Notes: a model not told the origin generated them from the sequence alone. A stretch of 64,000 nucleotides of DNA from Sinorhizobium chiapasense (GCF_036488675.1 NZ_CP133148.1:868001-932000); one strand, 5' to 3'; positions 50,044-57,936 are shown, numbered from the stretch's first letter. Numbers and translations: made by a program.

Positions 50044-50460
50044 ATGGGTACGAGATCAAAAATCCAAATGAGCCCCGAAGGAAAGCCGCGGCACTTCATC
50101 AAAGAGTGGCGCAAATACCGGCGCCTGACACAGGAACAGATCGCGAGCTCACTGGGCTACGCGGTCTCCTCACTCTCACAACTGGAAAACGGCAAGCAGG
50201 GCTATAGCCAAGCCATTCTTGAGGCCTTGGCCGAGCTGTTGCAGTGTACGCCCGCCGACCTTCTGTCGGTCAACCCGATTGAAGAACGTCGGGAAGATCA
50301 ATCTCGGGAAGCTGTGGTGTCTCTACTGTCCCTGCTCGATAACGTGCGCAATCTAGCAGGCGCTCATCCAGAACGACTCGCTCTAGCGCTCGAGGCTCTC
50401 GAACGATTGACTGACCAGCCTGGCAGCTCTCAAACTTCCGGCACGACAGACAATCAATAA
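50044..50460 (+). CDS. CI-like XRE repressor
   Basis: The product is 138 residues from the ATG at 50044. An XRE helix-turn-helix at about 15-70: FIKEWRKYRRLTQEQIASSL with GYAVSSLSQLENGKQGYSQA, followed by ILEALAELLQCTPADLLSVN. The C-terminal 60 residues are helical and could dimerise; no S24-type peptidase domain is present, so RecA-driven autocleavage is not expected. It is the most likely lysogeny repressor, acting on the adjacent TTCAGTCAA array. Confidence 0.82.
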   Translation: MGTRSKIQMSPEGKPRHFIKEWRKYRRLTQEQIASSLGYAVSSLSQLENGKQGYSQAILEALAELLQCTPADLLSVNPIEERREDQSREAVVSLLSLLDNVRNLAGAHPERLALALEALERLTDQPGSSQTSGTTDNQ

Positions 50461-50680
50461 CACGATTGAAAGTGGCGAGATCGGAGTGGGACAGGCTCGA
50501 CAGCCGCCCAAGCCATAAAGCGTCGTTAAACAAGATATTTCGACCTTGCTATGAGGGGAGAACGGGTATGCCTCCAGCGCGTCCCGTAACAACCCCTCTT
50601 CGCGCATATTCTACCAACAATAGCAAGCGCAAAGTATAGCGGTGGCTTCAACTTTCTCTTTTGAAGGCAATAAGTGTTAT

Positions 50681-50714
50681 TATTGCAGTTATTTAACTGC
50701 ATCTATTGCAGTTA
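50681..50714. promoter_or_regulatory. Dyad operator-like element between convergent regulators
   Basis: TATTGCAGTTA at 50681 and 50704 (23 bp apart) with an inverted copy between them: TGCAGTTA (50684-50691), two bases, TAACTGCA (50694-50701), all eight pairs perfect. The 265-bp gap 50461-50725 holds nothing else that I can support. It could be a binding site or a replication-associated iteron. Confidence 0.5.
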
Positions 50715-50725
50715 ACCTGTGTATA

Positions 50726-51007
50726 TCAGCCTTGGCTAAGGAGCCAGTAGCGGTTGCCTTTGTGACGTTTACGTTCAATGCCCAAGTAACCCTGGCCTTC
50801 CAACTGCCCGAGGGCAGAGATCACGCCTCTTTGACTGGCATGAACGGCGGCGGCAATCTCTTCTATTGACGCCATCGCGTCGCGCCTGTGCGTCTCTGTC
50901 ATCTGCATCGCCAAGTAAATCCCGACGCGTGTGGCGAGGTGAGGCAAGTCTGGCGACTGCACCACCTCCCTGATCCACGTGTCTCGATCCTCAACGAATC
51001 TTGGCAT
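50726..51007 (-). CDS. Small winged-helix regulator
   Basis: A 93-residue protein with a winged helix: RVGIYLAMQMTETHRRDAMA, SIEEIAAAVHASQRGVISAL (recognition helix), GQLEGQGYLGIERKRHKGNR (wing). It is divergent from the rightward early operon with operator sites between, so it probably regulates that promoter and itself. The wing basic residues fit DNA binding. Similar small wHTH proteins occur in phage replication/control regions. Confidence 0.75.
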   Translation of the reverse strand: MPRFVEDRDTWIREVVQSPDLPHLATRVGIYLAMQMTETHRRDAMASIEEIAAAVHASQRGVISALGQLEGQGYLGIERKRHKGNRYWLLSQG

Positions 51008-51037
51008 GACCGACCTTCGGCTTCGCCTTCAATCCGC

Positions 51038-51112
51038 TTGACTGTACGTGAAACGAAATTTCAGTCAAAGCGAAATTTATGCGTTGACTGAATTTCAGCC
51101 AGACACTAAGTT
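51038..51112. promoter_or_regulatory. Second control region: early promoters with shared operators
   Basis: Rightward promoter: TTGACT (51084-51089), 17 bp, TAAGTT (51107-51112), with the dyad TTGACTGAA-TTTCAGCCA covering the -35. Leftward promoter: TTGACT (51068-51063), 16 bp, TACAGT (51046-51041). TTCAGTCAA at 51060 is the same operator as at 49959-50001. Confidence 0.7.
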
Positions 51113-51163
51113 TTCCCGAGTTGGTTTCATTTCTTAGCTGAATTCAATCTCGGGGGAGACGTT

Positions 51164-51298
51164 ATGAGGTGCTGCGCGCTTCTATTCGTAATCGCTACTA
51201 TTAGTGTGCTGGCGCTTCGCGCTGGTTCAAGTAGCGCAATGCAGGTTTGCCAGCGGGCTCACAGCTTTGACGCCTGCCACGCCGCGATGAACCGATAG
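51164..51298 (+). CDS. Small secreted peptide (44 aa)
   Basis: First gene of the rightward operon. ATG at 51164 with GGGGGAG upstream. A signal-like hydrophobic start (MRCCALLFVIATISVLAL) with a cut near SSA precedes MQVCQRAHSFDACHAAMNR, a Cys-containing tail with a C-x8-C spacing. Comparable peptides occur in rhizobial genomes as short periplasmic proteins. Its function is not known; placement first in an early phage operon suggests an envelope role. Confidence 0.65.
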   Translation: MRCCALLFVIATISVLALRAGSSSAMQVCQRAHSFDACHAAMNR

Positions 51299-51307
51299 GG
51301 GGCAACG

Positions 51308-51637
51308 ATGGCCCTCTGGACTTGCATCTCTTGTGGCGCCACCGAGCGCCTCACGTTTTACCCCGATTGCTGCTCGTCCTGCGGCGGCAGTCTGACCGAC
51401 GAGAGCCACAGGACGCTCGTCGATGATGACGAGGATCTGCCTGCAGCGCTTTACCATGATGCCGAGATGGGCGACCGCGCCGCGATCGTCGCCTTGTGGC
51501 AGGCCGGCGCGCTCGACTGGTCATATCCGTCGGCTTCGATCGAGACGATGCGCAGCGTCATCGACGACATGCTCCTTGAAAACCGCGTTTCAGTGATGAT
51601 GGCGGTCTACTCGGCACCGGAGCGCGAGGCCGCGTAG
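51308..51637 (+). CDS. Zinc-ribbon phage protein
   Basis: A 109-residue protein. The front holds two CxxC pairs: WTCISCGATERL and PDCCSSCGGSL, a zinc ribbon. The rest is acidic and helical (DDDEDLPAALYHDAEMGDRA; RAAIVALWQAGALDWSY). No family is recognised beyond the ribbon. Adjacent to a methyltransferase (next base starts it), it may act on nucleic acid. Confidence 0.65.
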   Translation: MALWTCISCGATERLTFYPDCCSSCGGSLTDESHRTLVDDDEDLPAALYHDAEMGDRAAIVALWQAGALDWSYPSASIETMRSVIDDMLLENRVSVMMAVYSAPEREAA

Positions 51638-52201
51638 ATGGGAAAGCATTCGAATTTCCCGCGCCGCAAGGAAGATGAATACCTGACGCCGTATGAGGCG
51701 GCACTGCCGCTGAAACCATTCCTGAGCGGCATCAGGACGTTTTCGGAGCCTTGCTGCGCGGATGGCCGTCTTATCAGGTGGGTCGAGAGCTTTGGCCCCC
51801 TGTGCATCCATAGCGGCGACATCCAGACCGGCACCGACGCTCGCACCGATCCGGTTCTGGAAAGCACCATCGTCGATGCGATCATCACGAATCCGCCCTA
51901 CACGTGGGACGTGCTGGCGGCGCTGGTTGATCGCTTCATGAGGATCGCGCCTACGTGGCTGCTGCTCGAAGCGGACTTCAAATACAACCTGCGCACCCAA
52001 GACTTCATGCGCCATTGCAGCGACGTGGTCCCCGTCGGCCGCGTCCGTTGGTTCATCGAGACTACCGATGACAGCAAGGCCAATTACGCCTGGTACCGCT
52101 TCCACATCCAGCACACGCGCGGTCCGGTCTTTCATACTGTCCAGGAAATCGACAAGCGCGGCATTCGCAAGAAGCAGCGCGAGGGGGTGCCCGTTGTTTG
52201 A
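51638..52201 (+). CDS. Small N6-adenine-type DNA methyltransferase
   Basis: A 187-residue class I methyltransferase. A tight fold: DEYLTPYEAALPLKPFLSGI, motif I FSEPCCADGRLIRW, motif IV AIITNPPYTWDVL (NPPY, the adenine N6 type). C-terminal strands follow (APTWLLLEADFKYNLR). Similar small phage enzymes methylate DNA or nucleotides. Being among the first genes of the early operon, it may mark incoming phage DNA against restriction. The stop overlaps the next gene. Confidence 0.75.
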   Translation: MGKHSNFPRRKEDEYLTPYEAALPLKPFLSGIRTFSEPCCADGRLIRWVESFGPLCIHSGDIQTGTDARTDPVLESTIVDAIITNPPYTWDVLAALVDRFMRIAPTWLLLEADFKYNLRTQDFMRHCSDVVPVGRVRWFIETTDDSKANYAWYRFHIQHTRGPVFHTVQEIDKRGIRKKQREGVPVV

Positions 52202-52442
52202 CCCTACCCAACTTCCCCCGTCGCTCATCATTCAAGGCACGTTCGCCATTTGCCTCGCCATCTACTTCCTCGGCTGCGGCATCGGCACCCTGCATCGCCT
52301 CATCGAAGAGCGCCGCTCAGAAAAGATGGTCCGCGACATCATCGCCGACATCGATCGCTGCGACGCGGCCGTCGCCGCACTCATCAAGTTCCGAGAAGCC
52401 CAATCCGGGCACAACCAAGAAGGAGAGTACCATGCTTGCTAG
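52194..52442 (+). CDS. Small membrane protein
   Basis: The product is 82 residues from TTG at 52194, which has GAGGGGG upstream; the frame opens earlier but antisense to the methyltransferase. One transmembrane helix (PSLIIQGTFAICLAIYFLG), then a charged helix (RLIEERRSEKMVRDIIADID) facing the cytosol. No family recognised. It overlaps both neighbours. The single-TM plus coil shape is common in phage proteins with inner-membrane function. Confidence 0.55.
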   Translation: MFDPTQLPPSLIIQGTFAICLAIYFLGCGIGTLHRLIEERRSEKMVRDIIADIDRCDAAVAALIKFREAQSGHNQEGEYHAC

Positions 52443-52845
52443 AACCAACCCCGCACCGAAGAAGCCGAATCCGGTCGATGTGCAGGTCGGCGCTCGTATC
52501 CGGTTCCGCCGCAACATCCTCGGCATCAGCCAGGAGACGCTCGCGGCGCATCTCGGCATCACCTTCCAACAGGTCCAAAAGTACGAAAAAGGCACGAACC
52601 GCGTCGGCGCCAGCAGGCTTCAAGCCATCAGCGAAGCGCTCAAGGTTCCCCCGTCGCACTTCTTCGACAACGCAGAAGGCGTAGCAGACACCAGCGGGGG
52701 CGAGGCGAACGACGTCATGTCGTTTGTCGCCAGTGCCGAGGGCATTGCGCTCAACCGCGCCTTTGCCCGCATCGAAGACGCCACCACTCGCCAACGGATC
52801 GTCAGCCTCGTGAAGGCAATCGCCTCTGCGGCAGTCGCGGCTTAA
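52432..52845 (+). CDS. XRE-family transcriptional regulator
   Basis: The product is 137 residues from the ATG at 52432; AAGGAG upstream. HTH at about 20-80: VDVQVGARIRFRRNILGISQ, ETLAAHLGITFQQVQKYEKG, TNRVGASRLQAISEALKVPP. This is the rhizobial PraR/SinR-like arrangement. The C-terminal part is helical. It is not divergent from another gene, so it is a regulator inside the early operon rather than the main repressor. Confidence 0.85.
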   Translation: MLARTNPAPKKPNPVDVQVGARIRFRRNILGISQETLAAHLGITFQQVQKYEKGTNRVGASRLQAISEALKVPPSHFFDNAEGVADTSGGEANDVMSFVASAEGIALNRAFARIEDATTRQRIVSLVKAIASAAVAA

Positions 52846-52866
52846 CCCCAAGCAACGGAAAACCCC

Positions 52867-53754
52867 ATGAGAGCCATTTTCATTACATCGGCAGCGCTCG
52901 CTGCCGTGCTTCTCACCACTCCCGCATCCGCCGGCCAAGCGGTCCGGCTCTGCACCGGCGCCGAGAACGGCGTCTACTTCGCCGCCGGCGATGCCATCGC
53001 CAAGATGGCAGGTCGTTCGCTCGAGGTGGTCAATGTCGCGACCGAGGGCACGATCGACAACCTTGAGCGGCTTCTCGATCTGCCCGCGACCGATCCCAAC
53101 GCTTGCGACGCGATGATCGGGCAGCCCGACGGGCCGGTTTACGTGGCGCGGTCCTCACCAGCCAAGGTGAAGAAGCTCCGCCAGGTCGCATCACTTCACC
53201 GGGAATACCTGCACACGCTTTGCGGCGCGAAGAGCGGCGTGGACGATCTGTCCGACCTCGAATCCGACCCGGGCAAATACTCGATCGCCATCGGCGAGCC
53301 AGGCAGCGGCGCTTGGTTGATCTGGCAGAACATCATCGCCGAGGACGAGGACTACGGCAAAGTGCCGGTCCGCAACGAGGGCGGCATCCTCGCTTTGTCC
53401 GCCGTGTCGAGCGGTGAGACCACCTGCATGCTTGTGCCGGCGGGCCTCAAGAACGGCACCGTGATGGAGGCCGATCAGACCTATGGCGACACCGTCATCC
53501 TCGCCGGCGCCAATGATCGCGACTTCAACGATGCGACCGACATCAAGGGCGATGCGCTCTACCAGTATCAGGACATTCCGGCCGGCACCTATCCCAAGGC
53601 GCTGCAGTCGGGCTGGTTCACGTCGAGCAGCACCATCACCTGGAACGCCGCCGTCTTCGTGAACACCGATCGCATCGACGCGAAAACCCTTCCTGCCTTT
53701 GTTCAGACCGCAGCGCGCGCCGCGGCTGGCATCAAGGCGGAGTACGGCAAGTGA
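52867..53754 (+). CDS. TAXI-like periplasmic solute-binding protein
   Basis: A 295-residue protein with a signal peptide (MRAIFITSAALAAVLLTTPA, cleavage near ASA). The mature part has the TAXI-type binding-protein pattern: LCTGAENGVYFAAGDAIAK (the GxxxGxY start), VVNVATEGTIDNLERLLDLP, and DAMIGQPDGPVYV, then YSIAIGEPGSGAWLIWQNII. Such proteins serve TRAP transporters, but no transporter subunit is next to it. It may be lysogenic-conversion cargo or have a new role at the cell surface; the assignment is moderate. Confidence 0.65.
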   Translation: MRAIFITSAALAAVLLTTPASAGQAVRLCTGAENGVYFAAGDAIAKMAGRSLEVVNVATEGTIDNLERLLDLPATDPNACDAMIGQPDGPVYVARSSPAKVKKLRQVASLHREYLHTLCGAKSGVDDLSDLESDPGKYSIAIGEPGSGAWLIWQNIIAEDEDYGKVPVRNEGGILALSAVSSGETTCMLVPAGLKNGTVMEADQTYGDTVILAGANDRDFNDATDIKGDALYQYQDIPAGTYPKALQSGWFTSSSTITWNAAVFVNTDRIDAKTLPAFVQTAARAAAGIKAEYGK

Positions 53755-53915
53755 GCCGGCGGGCAAAACTCGCAATCGGCGGCGGGCTTGTCCTCGCCGT
53801 CGCTGGCCCCATCGCGTTCAAGATCACGGGCACCCTGATCAACATCGCGATCGGCGCAGCGCTCATGGCGATGATCATCGCCGCTCACAAGATCGGCAAG
53901 CGCCTCGGCCGCTGA
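53751..53915 (+). CDS. Small membrane protein (54 aa)
   Basis: Starts at GTG overlapping the TGA of the TAXI-like gene (GTGA). Two hydrophobic segments: LAIGGGLVLAVAGPIAFKI and GTLINIAIGAALMAMIIAA, with a basic tail (HKIGKRLGR). It looks like a two-helix membrane peptide translated with the binding protein; function unknown. Confidence 0.6.
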   Translation: MSRRAKLAIGGGLVLAVAGPIAFKITGTLINIAIGAALMAMIIAAHKIGKRLGR

Positions 53916-53974
53916 TCCGCTCCGGTTTCCGCCCCTGCTTGGGGCGGGTTCCCGAACGGATGAAGGAGAGACCC

Positions 53975-54352
53975 GTGAAATCTACACCAGAACCAATGCC
54001 CCTCGATCGCGCCCTTGCGATCGTCAGAGCGATCAATCAGCGAGCGTTTTTCGCGATGGGGATCGCCGATAAGGTCGATGCGCTGACCGAGATTTCTCTA
54101 CGCGACATGATCACGGCGACGGATCGAGTGAGGCAAGCGGACGGCGAGGCACCGAGCGACGGCGGCAAGCGCACATTCCACGTCGTTCCCGACGATCGAT
54201 TGATTGCCGCTGCATACGCGCTGGAGCACTACGACGGTGACGACAGCGCCGTAGTGGTCATGCCTGGACGCAACATGTTCGGCGAACCGTGCCGCAAGGC
54301 GCTCGGCGTGGTCCTGCTCGACGGGTTGAGTGATCCGGAGAGCGAGGAATGA
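53975..54352 (+). CDS. Conserved phage protein
   Basis: The product is 125 residues from GTG at 53975 (AAGGAG six bases upstream). Helical front (LDRALAIVRAINQRAFFAMG; VDALTEISLRDMITATDRVR), then a strand-like VVMPGRNMFGEPCRKALGVV. No domain assigned. The TGA overlaps the next ATG. Confidence 0.6.
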   Translation: MKSTPEPMPLDRALAIVRAINQRAFFAMGIADKVDALTEISLRDMITATDRVRQADGEAPSDGGKRTFHVVPDDRLIAAAYALEHYDGDDSAVVVMPGRNMFGEPCRKALGVVLLDGLSDPESEE

Positions 54353-54972
54353 GCGTCACCAATCACCCCTTGCATTGGCCCGCGGCCCGGCCGCGGACCA
54401 AGACGCCGATCCGGGCGGCCTTCAACAAGAAGGTGATGAAGCCGGGCAAGTCCTACACCGAGGCGCAATCACTCTCTGTCGCCGACGCCATCAGCCGCCT
54501 GCAGCGTGAGCTCGATCTGCTGGGGGCGAAACAGTACGTCCTCTCGTCCAATCTTGAACTGCGGCTCGATGGCCTGCCGCGTTCGGGCCAGGCGGAGCCG
54601 GCGGACCGTGGCGTCGCCCTCTATTTCCACCTCGGAGACAAACCGCACTGCCTCCCGTGCGACCGCTATGACCGCGTCGCGGACAACATCGCCGCCATCG
54701 CGAAGCACATCGAGGCAACCCGGGCCATTGAGCGCTACGGCGTTGCCAACATGGCCGAGATGTTTGCCGGCTTCGAAGCGCTGCCGGCACCGGCGGCAAA
54801 GCGCCATTGGTCCGACGTGCTCCGCGTTTCGCCGAATGCCAGCATCGATGAGATCGAGGCCGCGTTCCGTACGCGCGCATCCAAACTCCACCCCGACATG
54901 CCCGGCGGCAACCACGCCGCCATGGTCGAACTGAACCGCGCCCGTGAGGAGGCGCTGAGAGAGGCACAATGA
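54349..54972 (+). CDS. J-domain protein
   Basis: A 207-residue protein with a C-terminal J-domain: HWSDVLRVSPNASIDEIEAA, FRTRASKLHPDMPGGNHAAM with the HPD signature at about 179-181, then NRAREEALREAQ. The N-terminal 140 residues (YTEAQSLSVADAISRLQREL; RGVALYFHLGDKPHCLPCDR) are a separate phage-specific domain. J-proteins bring clients to host DnaK, so this may recruit the host chaperone for phage replication or assembly, as lambda P does by other means. Confidence 0.85.
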   Translation: MSVTNHPLHWPAARPRTKTPIRAAFNKKVMKPGKSYTEAQSLSVADAISRLQRELDLLGAKQYVLSSNLELRLDGLPRSGQAEPADRGVALYFHLGDKPHCLPCDRYDRVADNIAAIAKHIEATRAIERYGVANMAEMFAGFEALPAPAAKRHWSDVLRVSPNASIDEIEAAFRTRASKLHPDMPGGNHAAMVELNRAREEALREAQ

Positions 54973-55367
54973 CAAGCATTACCGAAGTCCTGAAGCAGCG
55001 CTGGCACGAGGCCAGCAAACTCGTCGATCTGATCGACGCCGAACGCATGAAGCTGCTCGAACCAACCGAGAAGCGCTGGCACGCCGCCCTCGATGCGCTG
55101 CAGCTCGTCAACCACCAGCTCGACGCGCACGAGCATCTGCGATGCGACTGCTGCGAGGCGCCGATCTTTGACGGCGAGCCGCGCCTCGGCGGCAACTCGA
55201 TGCTCTGCGAGGATTGCGCCCCCACCGTCCAGGCGCTGCTCGACGAGCCGGAGGCGTTCGTCGATGGCAATGGCGACCCCGCCACGCCAGAACAGTGCCG
55301 CCAATGGTACGACGAATACATTGCCGCCGGCGCATCGCCGACCGACAGCACGGCGAGGGCGGCATGA
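54969..55367 (+). CDS. Phage protein with zinc-finger-like Cys cluster
   Basis: A 132-residue protein. N-terminal long helix (EVLKQRWHEASKLVDLIDAE), then a Cys cluster LRCDCCEAPIFDGEP with SMLCEDCAPTV, C-x2-C and C-x2-C, likely binding zinc. Acidic tail. The start overlaps the J-domain gene (ATGA). Function unknown. Confidence 0.65.
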   Translation: MTSITEVLKQRWHEASKLVDLIDAERMKLLEPTEKRWHAALDALQLVNHQLDAHEHLRCDCCEAPIFDGEPRLGGNSMLCEDCAPTVQALLDEPEAFVDGNGDPATPEQCRQWYDEYIAAGASPTDSTARAA

Positions 55368-55804
55368 TCTACCCCGACCTTCCCCGCAAAGCTCTTTCTA
55401 TCATGCAGCCGTGGGCTTGGCTGATTGTCAACGGTCACAAGGATATCGAGAACAGAGACTGGCCCACCCAATATCGGGGCCTGGTCGCCATCCATGCCGG
55501 CAAGAAGCTGGACGAGACGCCGGCCATCTCGCTTGACCGGGCTTATCACCCGGTTTCTGGCCGTCGCGTCCGGTTCGCTCCGGAAGGTTTCAGCTACCCG
55601 CGCGGAGGCATCGTCGGCGTCGCCGAGATCATCGGATGCGTCGATGCCACCGATAGCGAATGGTTCGTTGGTGGCAGGCGGACAGACGGGACTTGCGGCT
55701 ATGGCTTCATCATCCGCAACGCCCGCCCGGTCGAACTCATCCCCGTGCGCGGCCATCTCGGCTTTTTCGACTGGCGCAAGAACATCGACCAGGTGGCGGC
55801 TTGA
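55364..55804 (+). CDS. ASCH-domain protein
   Basis: The product is 146 residues from the ATG at 55364 (ATGA overlap). The ASCH pattern is clear: ALSIMQPWAWLIVNGHKDIE with NRDWPTQYRGLVAIHAGKK, then YPRGGIVGVAEIIGCVDA and CGYGFIIRNARPVELIPVRG. ASCH folds (PUA-like beta-barrels) bind RNA and occur in phage genomes as putative RNA regulators. The role here is unknown. Confidence 0.85.
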   Translation: MIYPDLPRKALSIMQPWAWLIVNGHKDIENRDWPTQYRGLVAIHAGKKLDETPAISLDRAYHPVSGRRVRFAPEGFSYPRGGIVGVAEIIGCVDATDSEWFVGGRRTDGTCGYGFIIRNARPVELIPVRGHLGFFDWRKNIDQVAA

Positions 55805-56010
55805 ACACACGCTCCGTCGGCCTTCTCCGCAACGCGCTCGCGATCCTCCGCAGCATTGATCGGGACGATCTCGATCAGGCCGGATTCGTGCCGACGGACG
55901 CGCAGTGGATCGCATTCCGCGACGATCCCTACAGCTTCTATCTCCGTGCCACTGCCGATCGGCAGGCGGCAATTTTCAACATCATTAAGGCAAGGATGCA
56001 CAGCAGGTGA
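55801..56010 (+). CDS. Small helical phage protein
   Basis: Starts at TTG overlapping the previous TGA (TTGA). 69 residues: SVGLLRNALAILRSIDRDDL, FVPTDAQWIAFRDDPYSFYL, RQAAIFNIIKARMHSR. Mostly helix; the WxxFRDDPxxFYL stretch looks conserved. No family known. Its TGA overlaps the next GTG. Confidence 0.6.
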   Translation: MNTRSVGLLRNALAILRSIDRDDLDQAGFVPTDAQWIAFRDDPYSFYLRATADRQAAIFNIIKARMHSR

Positions 56011-56435
56011 GCAACAATCCTCGTGTAAACCGCTACCTCAAGGATAAGGCGTTCGACCACATCGACCATGCGCTCGGCCGCCCGGTCGATCCGCTCGGCG
56101 AGACCTATCGCAACCATTTCGCGACAGGTGCTGACGGCAAAGACGCCCAACAGTTCGCCGCATCCCCGAATTGGGAAAAGGTCGGGCAGCGCGACGACAT
56201 GGCATTCTTCGCCGTGACTGACATCGGCAAGTGGGCACTGAAAGATCACCTCAAGGCCATCGGCGATCCTTGGCAGCCGTACAGCGTCACATGGGGCGGC
56301 CACACCGTCGTCATCGCTGCGAAGTCCCTCGGCAACGCGAAATACAGCACGTACCTCGATGTCAGCGACAGCTATTCCGAATTGCGGTTCGTGGATTTCG
56401 TGCGCGAGGCCATGGTGCGGAGGGTCGCAGCATGA
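56007..56435 (+). CDS. Conserved phage protein
   Basis: A 142-residue protein from GTG at 56007 (GTGA). Opens with YLKDKAFDHIDHALGRPVDP and TYRNHFATGADGKDAQQF, then KVGQRDDMAFFAVTDIGKWA and YSTYLDVSDSYSELRFVDFV. The first part is shared by many rhizobial phage proteins; function unassigned. Its TGA overlaps the next ATG. Confidence 0.65.
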   Translation: MSNNPRVNRYLKDKAFDHIDHALGRPVDPLGETYRNHFATGADGKDAQQFAASPNWEKVGQRDDMAFFAVTDIGKWALKDHLKAIGDPWQPYSVTWGGHTVVIAAKSLGNAKYSTYLDVSDSYSELRFVDFVREAMVRRVAA

Positions 56436-57046
56436 TCATCGACACGCTTCTTGACCTCTCCTGGCAGGAGCTCTTGGACAAAGACGATCGCACAAGCCCG
56501 GAAGAGTACCCGAACATGTGCCTGATCACGCGCGGTGAGCTTTCTCAGTTCCTTGTGGACGCATCTTTCACCTGGAAGGGAGCCCGGAGGCACGGCATCG
56601 AGATCGAGGAGTCGCGCGAGCTCGACAGCGGCGATGTCATGGGCTTCTTCGCCCGCGGTCACCACGACCGGCACAAGTTCGCCGAGGCCTGCAACGAGTA
56701 CACCGGAGCCGATGCCTATTATGACCGTCGCCATGTCAAGCCGGATGACTGCCGGCATGAATGGTGGCGCACCGTTCCGGTCAGCGGAGAGCCTGGCGTC
56801 GTCTCCTATCACGCCGCAGAGCCGCGTTCGCGCGGCGCATTCGCTGTCACCGTCACGACCGTTGTCGAAGACTACGAGCGCAAGCGCACTCAGCGCTGGA
56901 TCGACGAGCACCACAAGGGCCGCGCCGCCGGTTTCGCCGACGGCCTGAACTGGGCGCTGCGCATGCTCGATCGCATCAGTCCGGAAGCAAGCGAGGAGCT
57001 TCTGCGCCTGTACCGCGAGCAGGACAAGAAGGGCGGTGCGGTATGA
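56432..57046 (+). CDS. Conserved phage protein
   Basis: The product is 204 residues from the ATG at 56432 (ATGA). The N-terminus (LDLSWQELLDKDDRTSPEEY with PNMCLITRGELSQFL) shares the WQELxxxxDxTSPEEYPxxxLIT pattern with the end of the 61472-62947 product. The middle has a His/Arg-rich region (FFARGHHDRHKFAEACNEYT), and the rest is helical (FADGLNWALRMLDRISPEAS). No family known. Confidence 0.65.
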   Translation: MIIDTLLDLSWQELLDKDDRTSPEEYPNMCLITRGELSQFLVDASFTWKGARRHGIEIEESRELDSGDVMGFFARGHHDRHKFAEACNEYTGADAYYDRRHVKPDDCRHEWWRTVPVSGEPGVVSYHAAEPRSRGAFAVTVTTVVEDYERKRTQRWIDEHHKGRAAGFADGLNWALRMLDRISPEASEELLRLYREQDKKGGAV

Positions 57047-57420
57047 CCAGAGACGAAGCACGCGCCCTCTGGGCCTCCTCCGGCCTCACCTATGCAGTTC
57101 TGACGCTCGGTCGACTGCAGGACCTCCGCGACCTTATCGGCGCCGAGATGAAGGCGAGCGGACTTTTCAGTCCCTCCAACCGGACCGCCGGAACGTACCG
57201 CATGCATTCGAAGATTGACGCCAACATCGGCGCCGACGGCTGGTGGGCCGGACTCCAGTGCCGCTCCTACTATTTCAAGAACCGCGAGGCCGTGTCGTTC
57301 AACGGAAATGGTTTAATCGGTTTTGCCGGCTGGTCAGATGAAACGAACGTCCAGCCGATCTTGGCTGGCTTTTCCAAGTGGGTCGAAACGCTCGTCGAAC
57401 AGAGGAGTGTCGCCGCATGA
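57043..57420 (+). CDS. Conserved phage protein
   Basis: A 125-residue protein from the ATG at 57043 (ATGA). MTRDEARALWASSGLTYAV and LGRLQDLRDLIGAEMKASG are helical; GWWAGLQCRSYYFKNREAVS and NGLIGFAGWSDETNVQPIL form beta strands. Not assigned. Coupled by start-stop overlap to both neighbours. Confidence 0.65.
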   Translation: MTRDEARALWASSGLTYAVLTLGRLQDLRDLIGAEMKASGLFSPSNRTAGTYRMHSKIDANIGADGWWAGLQCRSYYFKNREAVSFNGNGLIGFAGWSDETNVQPILAGFSKWVETLVEQRSVAA

Positions 57421-57683
57421 GCTACAGCCTTCTCAGCCGATCGGCGACCAGAGCCCGGAAAGAGCATCGATGCATCTGGTGCTGCCACCGCATCCTGATC
57501 GGCTCTCAGTACGTCCGGGAAAACTCCACCTACGACGGCCACTTCCAGAACTTTGCATGGCACGAAGCCTGCCGGAAAGACGCCGACAATCATTTCGATG
57601 AGTACGGAGACAATGAGTTCACCTCCGGAAACGAGATGCCGTTCCAAGCTCTGTACCAATTGGAGATCAGCGCCAATGTCTAG
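57417..57683 (+). CDS. Small zinc-finger phage protein
   Basis: An 88-residue protein. KEHRCIWCCHRILIGSQYVR contains C-x2-C and the later WHEACRKDADNHF supplies H-x3-C, a treble-clef-like zinc site as in small HNH-type or DNA-binding proteins; no catalytic HNH His pair is seen. Start at ATG 57417 (ATGA). Confidence 0.65.
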   Translation: MSYSLLSRSATRARKEHRCIWCCHRILIGSQYVRENSTYDGHFQNFAWHEACRKDADNHFDEYGDNEFTSGNEMPFQALYQLEISANV

Positions 57684-57936
57684 ACTTTTTGGACCCGACT
57701 TCGTCACTCAGAAGTACCTCCGCCGCTACCCGAACAGCCAGCGCGCCAAGTCATGGGCCGGCGTCATGGTCCACATCCAGACCGAGAACGGCGTCTGGCG
57801 GACAGGCGGACATGGCTACACCTGGGCCGGGAAGCCTGACGCGTGGATTATCCCGTTCGAGGATGCCGTGCGGCAGATCGATCATTGCGGCCCGGAGAAG
57901 ATGGGGAAATTCATCCGCGCTGCGGCGGCCGCCTGA
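57676..57936 (+). CDS. Conserved phage protein
   Basis: An 86-residue protein starting inside the end of the previous gene. LFGPDFVTQKYLRRYPNSQR, WAGVMVHIQTENGVWRTGGH and GYTWAGKPDAWIIPFEDAVR are conserved-looking. It may form a small beta fold; function unknown. Its TGA overlaps the next ATG (TGATG). Confidence 0.65.
   Translation: MSRLFGPDFVTQKYLRRYPNSQRAKSWAGVMVHIQTENGVWRTGGHGYTWAGKPDAWIIPFEDAVRQIDHCGPEKMGKFIRAAAAA

Noticed and set aside
50642-50869. Plus-strand 75-residue frame
   Set aside because: Overlaps the dyad element and the end of the winged-helix gene on the other strand; no ribosome binding site.
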